39,646 nucleotides of DNA from a virus: positions 1 to 39,646 of IMG/VR virus record IMGVR_UViG_3300005067_000027. One strand, given 5' to 3'. Shown in pieces: positions 1-5,168 of the stretch. The notes below the pieces were generated by a model. The model saw only the letters and a list, made by a program, of their open reading frames with translations. It made no database searches and was not told the DNA's origin. Numbering within the stretch: position 1 is the stretch's first letter; each line of letters begins with the position of its first letter. A program made the translations under genes and the position numbers.

Positions 1-155
1 GGATAATCCTTTCTGCGTTTGTGGAAATCCGGGCAGGAGCAGGTCAGGTTTTTTAACGATACGGTGTAGGATTCTGATTTTTCGGTAAGGCTTTGGATTT
101 TTACAATGTCTTCAAATTGTTCAACGTCCGGCAGAGCTAAAATGGAAGGTTTCAC
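1..155 (-). CDS. SWIM-type zinc-finger protein, N-terminal part (runs off the window)
   Basis: The minus strand reads a protein from a GTG at 155, preceded by a strong GGAGGGAG ribosome-binding site. It continues out of the window at position 1, so only about 51 residues are visible. Residues 40-48 contain CSCPDFHKR, the first half of a SWIM zinc finger (CxC followed later by CxH), a domain thought to bind DNA or proteins. The zinc-binding CxH half lies outside the window. The gene points the same way as the adjacent repressor and carries the same 12-base motif upstream, so the two may be controlled together. Whether it is phage or host is not decided by the sequence. Confidence 0.6.
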   Translation of the reverse strand, partial: MKPSILALPDVEQFEDIVKIQSLTEKSESYTVSLKNLTCSCPDFHKRRKDY

Positions 156-172
156 GGCTCCCTCCTTTATAT

Positions 173-184
173 ATTTTCTCTTAA
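173..184. promoter_or_regulatory. Operator-like 12-mer upstream of the SWIM gene
   Basis: ATTTTCTCTTAA occurs here and identically at 770-781, each time just upstream of a minus-strand gene (SWIM gene and repressor). The TTCTC core also recurs in the divergent promoter region as GAGAA/TTCTC pairs. It could be a repressor half-site, but an exact 12-mer in an AT-rich region may be partly chance. Confidence 0.3.
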
Positions 185-250
185 TTGCATAGAGCGAAAA
201 CCATTGACCGAAATGAGCATTATCTTATAAAATCTGAAAGGAGTATAATT

Positions 251-727
251 TCAGCCGTTGTTGTTTGAGATTTTTTTTACTTCCAATGTGTCAAACAGGG
301 CTTGTATGTAGGTTTCAGCTTGTTTGTATTTACTTGGTTCATTGTGTTCCAATGTGGCCAGCATCCGGTTTATATTTCTTGCGGTTTCCGGATCTTTAAA
401 AAGCCTTATAATTTCGTCATGAGTTAGTTCTATAGGTTTGTTGCAGGGTTCAAATTTAGCCATATCTTCCTTAACACACATGTCTTTATCGTTTTGTTCA
501 ACCAATTTTTTTCCTATCTCATAAAATTCAAGCGGGTCTTTTTTAAAAGCCGTAGCAATTTTTTCATGCAAGTCAAACCTTCCAGTTTTTTTCCCTTTTA
601 AAATTTCACTAATAGTTGAATTGCCAACCCCTGCCGTTAAGGCCAGTTCTGTTTGGCTATTAAAATGCTTTGGCAGCAGATCTTTTAGTGCCGCAGCAAA
701 ATATTTTTGAATTTTCGTTTCTCTCAT
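251..727 (-). CDS. CI-like prophage repressor with N-terminal XRE helix-turn-helix
   Basis: This is probably the lysogeny repressor. Near the N-terminus the protein carries an XRE/Cro-type helix-turn-helix: the stretch SQTELALTAGVGNSTISEIL has the usual two helices and turn, followed by basic GKKTGR. The rest is charged and helical; no LexA/CI-type Ser-Lys autoprotease motif is visible, so induction by self-cleavage is not supported. I place the start at ATG 727. The frame extends to a GTG at 784, but neither start has a clear Shine-Dalgarno, so translation may be weak or leaderless. It is divergent from the small HTH genes beginning at 831, the classic CI/Cro arrangement, with palindromic operator-like motifs between them. 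Confidence 0.7.
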   Translation of the reverse strand: MRETKIQKYFAAALKDLLPKHFNSQTELALTAGVGNSTISEILKGKKTGRFDLHEKIATAFKKDPLEFYEIGKKLVEQNDKDMCVKEDMAKFEPCNKPIELTHDEIIRLFKDPETARNINRMLATLEHNEPSKYKQAETYIQALFDTLEVKKISNNNG

Positions 728-769
728 TTTTTTAAATTCGCAAATAGCGAAGCATGAAACAATATAAAA

Positions 770-781
770 ATTTTCTCTTAA
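770..781. promoter_or_regulatory. Operator-like 12-mer upstream of the repressor
   Basis: Second copy of ATTTTCTCTTAA (first at 173-184). It lies between the divergent promoter and the repressor start, where an autoregulatory operator would be expected. Function is inferred only from position and repetition. Confidence 0.3.
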
Positions 782-794
782 CACGAATTTTTTC

Positions 795-840
795 TTGACA
801 TGCTTTTCGCGTTATGAGAATCTTCTCACCATGAGAACTA
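795..840 (+). promoter_or_regulatory. Early rightward promoter and palindromic operator region
   Basis: A perfect TTGACA -35 box lies at 795-800. Seventeen bases downstream is GAATCT (818-823), a mediocre -10. The -10 overlaps the palindrome GAGAATCTTCTC (816-827), and a second overlapping pair, TTCTC...GAGAA, runs on to 838 across the start codon of the first rightward gene. A protein bound there would block both polymerase and initiation. If the -10 is right, transcription starts near 830 and the 831 gene would be almost leaderless, which fits its lack of a Shine-Dalgarno. Confidence 0.5.
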
Positions 841-1043
841 AACTTCAATTCAAACAAAAAGATGTGGCCCAAAAATTAGGGACCAGCGTCTCTTATTTAA
901 ACGAAGTAATTCACGGTAAGCGCAGACCTTCAAGGGACACAGCCAAGGTTTGGAGTGAACGAACCGGGACCTGTCCCATGGTCTGGCTATATGGAACCGT
1001 GGACGATATTAAAAATCTCCTTTCTGTCGTTATGGATCAATAA
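831..1043 (+). CDS. Cro-like small XRE helix-turn-helix protein (first of three)
   Basis: A 70-residue DNA-binding protein consisting of little more than one XRE/HigA-type helix-turn-helix: KQKDVAQKLGTSVSYLNEVI followed by HGKRRPS, with a C-terminal GTCPMVWLYG segment. It is the first gene of the rightward early transcript and stands in the position of Cro. I chose ATG 831 over the upstream in-frame TTG at 795 because 795 lies inside the -35 box. No Shine-Dalgarno is present. The two following genes encode the same kind of protein (shared G-x-S-P/C-P-x-V/I-W-W/L-M/Y pattern near the end), so it belongs to a tandem paralogue set. Confidence 0.65.
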   Translation: MRTKLQFKQKDVAQKLGTSVSYLNEVIHGKRRPSRDTAKVWSERTGTCPMVWLYGTVDDIKNLLSVVMDQ

Positions 1044-1063
1044 ATGTGTTTTGGAGCATCCCA

Positions 1064-1297
1064 TTGAATTCTATTCGTCTTCCGATTCGTCAGATTGATT
1101 TAGCCAGCCGTCTTGGAAAAACCCAGGCTTTTGTCAGCCAATTTATAAACGGACAGGTCGGTTGCTCCCTGGAAACGGCTGAAAAGTTATCCGAGCTGTT
1201 CGGCCAGTCTCCTATCTGGTGGATGAAATCAAGCGCGGAAGATCGGCGCAGAGCGCTTTGCAATGGCAACCATGATGAATATAAAAAAACGGCTTAA
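1064..1297 (+). CDS. Small XRE helix-turn-helix protein (second of three)
   Basis: A short DNA-binding protein of about 77 residues. RQIDLASRLGKTQAFVSQFI is a typical helix-turn-helix, followed by a tail ending FGQSPIWWM that matches the same region of the genes before and after it. The best start is a TTG at 1064, seven bases after GGAG; an in-frame GTG at 1046 is the alternative and would begin two bases after the previous stop. It is tightly packed in the early operon. It could be a second Cro-like protein or a CII-like activator; the sequence does not say which. Confidence 0.55.
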   Translation: MNSIRLPIRQIDLASRLGKTQAFVSQFINGQVGCSLETAEKLSELFGQSPIWWMKSSAEDRRRALCNGNHDEYKKTA

Positions 1298-1307
1298 GGG
1301 GTCTGTG

Positions 1308-1688
1308 ATGTCGGATTCCATTCAAGATCATGATTTTAAGGTGGCTCTTGTACGCATTGAATATCAGCTGGCAGAGCTTGAAGTGGTTACTCAAAACCTG
1401 AAAAAGCAAGCCGCTTTTTTGCGCAAAGCAGTGCAGGGTGACGGGTTTTGTGTTTACGCCAATAAAAAAGTTTTTAGTTATAAAACCAAAAAAGCAATCG
1501 CGGAAAAGGCAGGCATATCGGCGGCCTTTTTGACTGAATTGACATCCGGTAAGAAACGACCTTCCTGGCCCACGGCAAAGAATCTGGCTGCGGCCACTGG
1601 CACCTCTCCGGTGTTGTGGATGGATGGCGGTCCCGGTGACATACAAAACGCAATTCATGCTTGTATGTCTGCCCAGGAGGTTTCTTAG
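1308..1688 (+). CDS. XRE helix-turn-helix protein with N-terminal helical extension (third of three)
   Basis: A 126-residue protein. Residues 1-45 form a helical, probably coiled-coil extension rich in Leu, Glu and Lys that could mediate dimerisation. The C-terminal part has a helix-turn-helix (KAIAEKAGISAAFLTELTSG) followed by GTSPVLWMDGG, closely resembling the C-terminal segments of the two preceding genes. The start at ATG 1308 follows GGGGTCTGTG; the frame is open back to 1263 with other ATGs, so the exact start is uncertain. With its neighbours it makes three consecutive related regulators, probably from tandem duplication followed by divergence. Confidence 0.6.
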   Translation: MSDSIQDHDFKVALVRIEYQLAELEVVTQNLKKQAAFLRKAVQGDGFCVYANKKVFSYKTKKAIAEKAGISAAFLTELTSGKKRPSWPTAKNLAAATGTSPVLWMDGGPGDIQNAIHACMSAQEVS

Positions 1689-1689
1689 C

Positions 1690-1890
1690 ATGGCCGCACC
1701 CACTCCAAACCCCGACCGCGACGAACAGATCATGCGCATCGAACAGACGCTGAAGCAGGCTGAAGAGCAGGCCCAGCGTTTTTTGATGCTCACAGAGTCC
1801 CTGCGCGCCCAGGTGCATGCCTTAAAGCACGGCGGGGCGCAGGAACCAAAGGAGAAAATCACCAACTGGGACTTTGTCATGGATTGGTGA
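1690..1890 (+). CDS. Small coiled-coil protein of unknown function
   Basis: A 66-residue protein beginning at ATG 1690, one base after the preceding stop, with an AGGAGG ribosome-binding site at about 1675. Residues 10-45 are an unbroken Glu/Gln/Leu-rich helix with heptad character, and it ends in NWDFVMDW. I do not recognise the family. The tight coupling and similar helical character to the extension of the previous protein suggest they might form a complex, but that is only inference. Confidence 0.5.
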   Translation: MAAPTPNPDRDEQIMRIEQTLKQAEEQAQRFLMLTESLRAQVHALKHGGAQEPKEKITNWDFVMDW

Positions 1891-1919
1891 CGCCTTTTCT
1901 TTTTTTTTAAAATGCAGTG

Positions 1920-1936
1920 CCCGGGGGTGCCCCGGG
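1920..1936 (+). other. GC-rich perfect hairpin between operon genes
   Basis: CCCGGGG and CCCCGGG form a perfect 7-bp stem with a three-base loop, just upstream of the HNH gene. No T-run follows on the plus strand, so it is not a classical terminator. It may stabilise or segment the transcript. Confidence 0.4.
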
Positions 1937-2012
1937 AAAACAAGGGGCTGCTGATTATATGTTTGCCCACTTAAAAAGGAAAGAAAAGGTCGAAATAAGG
2001 GAAGAAGCGCAC

Positions 2013-2327
2013 ATGCCAGTTGATTGGGAAAAATATCCGGCCAATTGGAAGGAGATTGCAGACAGGATAAAAGCCGAGGCTGATTATCAGTGCGAAATGT
2101 GCGGAAAGCAGTGCAGGCGCCCGGGGGAACCGTTTGATACCCATCGGAAAACAGCCACGGTGGCCCATTGCAACCATGAGCCCATGGATTGCAGGCCCGA
2201 GAATTTAGTTTGTGCATGCGCTCCATGCCATTTGCGTTATGACGCAAAGCATCACGCAGCCAATGCCGCACAGTCCCGGCGGCAAAAAGCAGATAAGGGT
2301 CAGAAATTCTTGTTTTTAGGGGCTTAA
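2013..2327 (+). CDS. HNH endonuclease-like zinc protein
   Basis: A 104-residue protein of the phage HNH type. It opens MPVDWEKYPANWKEIADR, a leader I associate with small HNH proteins, and then has CEMC (first zinc pair), the central His region around VAHCNHEP, NLVCACAPCH (second zinc pair plus the catalytic-type Asn/His) and DAKHH. All the usual metal and catalytic positions seem present. I chose ATG 2013, after AGGGAAGAAG, because this N-terminus matches the family; the frame is open upstream to 1917. Such proteins can nick or cut DNA during packaging, homing or host takeover. This one is far from the terminase, so a packaging role is not implied. Confidence 0.65.
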   Translation: MPVDWEKYPANWKEIADRIKAEADYQCEMCGKQCRRPGEPFDTHRKTATVAHCNHEPMDCRPENLVCACAPCHLRYDAKHHAANAAQSRRQKADKGQKFLFLGA

Positions 2328-2350
2328 TGTCGATTGTTATGGAGGCTATC

Positions 2351-2590
2351 ATGGAACGAGTAAAAATTGCAGACGGTACTACATGGCCTGATCCAAGCGG
2401 AGAAGATTATAACGCGTTGGCCTGGAGGCTTATTCACGCTCCTGAGTCAGTTGAAAAATCATGCATGATGGAAGCCGCGGCGGTTATGGAGGCATACGCA
2501 ATCATGGTCCAGCATCCGGCGTTTACACTGAAAAAGGTCCAAGAAAAAATCAGTGGCATCAGGCAAGCTATCAAGGACAAGAAAAAATAA
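2351..2590 (+). CDS. Small early protein of unknown function
   Basis: A 79-residue protein. ATG 2351 follows a well-spaced GGAGG and is preferred over the ATG at 2327. It is helical, with MMEAAAVMEAYAIMVQ in the middle and a Lys-rich end. I recognise no domain. It lies in the early operon, 23 bases after the HNH gene, and is followed at once by another small gene. Confidence 0.5.
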   Translation: MERVKIADGTTWPDPSGEDYNALAWRLIHAPESVEKSCMMEAAAVMEAYAIMVQHPAFTLKKVQEKISGIRQAIKDKKK

Positions 2591-2606
2591 CCATAGGGTT
2601 AAGAGC

Positions 2607-2813
2607 ATGGGCGAAGAAGCAAAATTTCGGCGCACAATCCGAGCAAATCGAATGCTGTCTGAATTAGGCTATAAAGACATGTTTTCCGCGCTTAATGGGC
2701 TGGCGTTTTATCGACAGCGTGTTCAAGAACTGGAAAGGCACAAATCAGAGTTCCCAGAACCGTACTACACAATGATCTGCAATATTTTGGCAAACGGGCG
2801 GATAAAACCCTAA
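2607..2813 (+). CDS. Small early protein of unknown function
   Basis: A 68-residue basic helical protein (RRTIRANRMLSELGYKDMF near the start), beginning at ATG 2607 after GGTTAAGAG. No family is recognised. It overlaps a spurious alternative frame but has a consistent position and ribosome-binding site within the early operon. About 100 non-coding bases follow before the helicase gene; I see only an AG-rich ribosome-binding site there. Confidence 0.45.
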   Translation: MGEEAKFRRTIRANRMLSELGYKDMFSALNGLAFYRQRVQELERHKSEFPEPYYTMICNILANGRIKP

Positions 2814-2913
2814 CCAATCAATAAACCAGGCAGGCGCATAAAGCCACACATACTGGTTATTTAAATCGTTCATGCCAATTGCAGCGCATCAACCTTAAAA
2901 AAGAGAGGTCGAA

Positions 2914-3795
2914 ATGAATGAAGAAACGAAACAGGATCAAGGGGTTGAATGCAGCCGGTGGCTGCGGTTTTTAGACGAATCCGTCGGCAGCCAGGCGGGT
3001 ATTGACTGCCTGCAGGAGTTTTTCGGGTATTGCCTGACCAGGGATGTGATTTTCTCCAAGGCCCTGGTTCTGGTGGGGCCTTGCGGGTGTGGAAAGTCCC
3101 TGGTCCTTAAAGTGCTGCGGGAAATTGTCAAGCCCGCTCCCGTGACAGATCTAACCATTGAAGAAATAAATGATCAGTCCTTCCGAAGATTTTTGCAACC
3201 TTCTGCTTTGAATATATCAGTTGAGGGGGATCTTAGGCTTGTTCTGGGAAGCGCTTATTTCAAGGCCATTCTGGCCGGAGACACGATTAATGCTTCTTAT
3301 CCAATGGGTTGCTTCCACAATCACCGAGCTTTTGTTTTCCAGCCATTTTGCAAGCTTGCCATTGAAACCAATCATTTCCCGCCTGAGGTGCTTAGGTCCC
3401 AGGCGGCGATGAAGCGGCTTCTGGTCATTTTGTTCAAAAATGTCCCACCAGAAGCTCGCTTGGAAGGCCTGTTTGATCTTTTCAAACAGGAAATTCAAGG
3501 GATTCGGTCCTGGGCTATATCCGGGTTTAAGCGCCTGATTGATCGAGCAGCTTTTACAGAGCCCTGCCTTATTCATGACAACGAACTGGACGCGCTTGAA
3601 CAGGGATGGATTGCCTTGCGCGGCCAACCCGAAGTGGAGTCGCCCAAAGAAAAACTGGATCGGTTTATCCGTGAAAACGGGTGGTCATACGATTTTGTGG
3701 CGATAGCTTCAAGTGCCCTGCTGATGGAAGAAAAATTTCGGAGGCTTGGGGTTGAGGCGTTTGCAAATGAGCCCAAGGACCAGGGCCGGCATTAA
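2914..3795 (+). CDS. Stand-alone SF3 helicase-like domain (D5/P4-type, no primase)
   Basis: A 293-residue P-loop protein homologous to the C-terminal helicase half of the large primase at 5169-7580. Shared blocks include LQEFFGYCLTRD here versus LQEFSGYCLTKT there. It keeps a Walker A GPCGCGKS at residues 55-62, an SF3-type Walker B region ending in Glu104 (LNISVE), motif C AIETN at 149-153 and a basic MKRLL at 166-170 in the Arg-finger position. It lacks the primase, zinc-finger and D5-N parts. The start is ATG 2914 after AGAGAGG. SF3 helicases form hexamers that unwind origins, so this shorter relative could be a loader, a mixed-ring subunit or a regulator of the full-length enzyme. Confidence 0.75.
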   Translation: MNEETKQDQGVECSRWLRFLDESVGSQAGIDCLQEFFGYCLTRDVIFSKALVLVGPCGCGKSLVLKVLREIVKPAPVTDLTIEEINDQSFRRFLQPSALNISVEGDLRLVLGSAYFKAILAGDTINASYPMGCFHNHRAFVFQPFCKLAIETNHFPPEVLRSQAAMKRLLVILFKNVPPEARLEGLFDLFKQEIQGIRSWAISGFKRLIDRAAFTEPCLIHDNELDALEQGWIALRGQPEVESPKEKLDRFIRENGWSYDFVAIASSALLMEEKFRRLGVEAFANEPKDQGRH

Positions 3796-3826
3796 TCCAA
3801 ATCAATTCAGGAAAGGACAGGCAGAA

Positions 3827-4336
3827 ATGAACCGAGAACCAAAAGCCCCTCCGTTGAGAAGCTGGCAGGTATTTTCCGCTGGCATTTATCATCTGAAAAA
3901 AGACTTTCTGGCCAAAATGTTCGGGGTGTCTTTGCGGCAGGTGGAGAGGTGGGCCGCGGATCCAGACACGACCGAAAGCCACCAGAAAAATCCGCTTGAC
4001 CGTCTGGAAGCCATGTGCCGGGCGTTTATGGCCCGGGGTCAAAGTGAGATTGCCCGGATTATGGCTGCCCGGCTGGCGTATGTGGTCAATTGCGAGCTGC
4101 GGGAACTGGATCCGGTTGAGTCGGACGCCGAAACCATTCAGCACGAGTGTTTAGACGATTATCCGCCGGTTACGCGTTTTCATGAGGCCATCAACCAGGG
4201 CGGAAACATTGAGGAAGTGCGGCACCTTTGGCAGGCGGCCAAAAGGGAGTTGGACGAAACCTTCGAAATGTACCTTCGGGAGTGGAAAGATGGCCAGGGG
4301 GGCATGCCAGAGAAGCAAAAAGGCGCGCGAGATTAA
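3827..4336 (+). CDS. Phage helix-turn-helix regulatory protein
   Basis: A 169-residue protein starting at ATG 3827 behind AGGAAAGGACAG. Residues 25-45 (KKDFLAKMFGVSLRQVERWA) look like a helix-turn-helix, followed by a helical region (LDRLEAMCRAFMARGQSEIA). The layout resembles the CII-like/Cox-like regulatory proteins of temperate phages, but I cannot assign a named family. The C-terminal third is charged (REWKDGQGG). It lies between the two helicase-domain genes and may regulate replication or early transcription. Confidence 0.45.
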   Translation: MNREPKAPPLRSWQVFSAGIYHLKKDFLAKMFGVSLRQVERWAADPDTTESHQKNPLDRLEAMCRAFMARGQSEIARIMAARLAYVVNCELRELDPVESDAETIQHECLDDYPPVTRFHEAINQGGNIEEVRHLWQAAKRELDETFEMYLREWKDGQGGMPEKQKGARD

Positions 4337-4478
4337 AAAACAGGCCCTGGCGGCCGGGCTGCCGTCGGGGTTTTCCCATCCGTCCCATATCGCCGGGGTT
4401 AAACGTTGCGCACGGCGGCACCGGCACAAGGTGTATTCGGTTGAGTGGCGGCGGATCACATGGAGGTTTTCGGCATGA
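4290..4478 (+). CDS. Small very basic protein, overlapping frame
   Basis: A 62-residue Arg/Lys-rich protein (RCARRHRHKVYSVEWRRITW near the end). It starts at ATG 4290 after GGGAGTGGAAAG, inside the last 47 bases of the preceding gene, and ends by an ATGA overlap with the next gene. The gene-chain overlaps at both ends are the main support. It could bind nucleic acid. No family is recognised, and a chance ORF is possible. Confidence 0.4.
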   Translation: MARGACQRSKKAREIKKQALAAGLPSGFSHPSHIAGVKRCARRHRHKVYSVEWRRITWRFSA

Positions 4479-4651
4479 TGAAATGGGTTGCACCCTGTGC
4501 GTTTGTGGTGCTGTTTTTCGGCGGAATGATGGTGGCAGGGTCTGACGGGGATTTTTTCCCGTGGACAATTTTAGTGGGCGTTTGCATGGCGGCTTTAGCC
4601 CTGTTTTTTGTACCAGAACTTGAAAGGCAGGCCAATGAAATCAATGAATGA
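4475..4651 (+). CDS. Small membrane protein with two predicted transmembrane segments
   Basis: A 58-residue protein starting at ATG 4475, which overlaps the previous stop (ATGA) and follows a well-spaced GGAGG. It has two hydrophobic segments, WVAPCAFVVLFFGGMMVAG and FPWTILVGVCMAALALFFV, separated by a short acidic loop (SDGD), with a charged tail. It should sit in the inner membrane as a hairpin. An early-operon position argues against a holin role; superinfection exclusion or host modification is possible, but this is unproven. Confidence 0.5.
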   Translation: MMKWVAPCAFVVLFFGGMMVAGSDGDFFPWTILVGVCMAALALFFVPELERQANEINE

Positions 4652-5165
4652 TGGGCTGGGCAACATCATTGCCTTTTCCGGAGCCCAGGGCACGGGCAAA
4701 ACCACGGCGGCCGGCCGGGTGGCCGGGCTTTATCGGGATCAGATCAAGTTTTCCGGGGCCGGGGTCTGTCTGATCACGGATATCGAGCGGCAATGTCCGT
4801 ATCCTATTAATCAGGAGGCCACACACGAGGCCCAGCAATGGATTTTTAACAAGCAGATGGCCGCTGAAATCCTGGCGGCCGCGGAATATGACATTGTGGT
4901 GACCGACCAGACCCTTATGGATGTGATTGCCTATTCTTTTGTTGCAGGCTTTAGGGCCCAGGCCGATGACATGCTGGCTGTATGGCGCCGGCATGCGTGT
5001 TATTACCGGCGGATCGTGTTTCGTAATATTGCCACCAATCACTGGAATTTTGAAGACGGCTGCCGGGATACAGATCCGGTGTTTCGGGCACGGGTGGAGG
5101 CAACCTTGTACGAGCTTTACCGCTATGTGGGCATGACCACGCAGCCCCAGTTTTTTGAGGTGTAG
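4635..5165 (+). CDS. P-loop NTPase / kinase-like ATPase (AAA_28-like)
   Basis: About 176 residues, starting at ATG 4635 (or 4644, which makes an ATGA overlap with the previous stop). FSGAQGTGKTTAAGRVA at 14-30 is a Walker A P-loop, and DIVVTDQTLMDVIAYSF near residue 95 gives a Walker B-like Asp. The short length and lid-like region (WRRHACYYRRIVFRN) resemble phage ATPase/kinase proteins of the AAA_28 or deoxynucleoside-kinase type. A nucleotide-metabolism or replication-support role is likely from its position directly upstream of the primase. The substrate cannot be read from the sequence. Confidence 0.6.
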   Translation: MKSMNDGLGNIIAFSGAQGTGKTTAAGRVAGLYRDQIKFSGAGVCLITDIERQCPYPINQEATHEAQQWIFNKQMAAEILAAAEYDIVVTDQTLMDVIAYSFVAGFRAQADDMLAVWRRHACYYRRIVFRNIATNHWNFEDGCRDTDPVFRARVEATLYELYRYVGMTTQPQFFEV

Positions 5166-5168
5166 GCC

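Noticed and set aside
1212-1970. Minus-strand ORF of 252 codons
   Set aside because: Antisense to two HTH genes and a small coupled gene, all with better starts and recognisable motifs.
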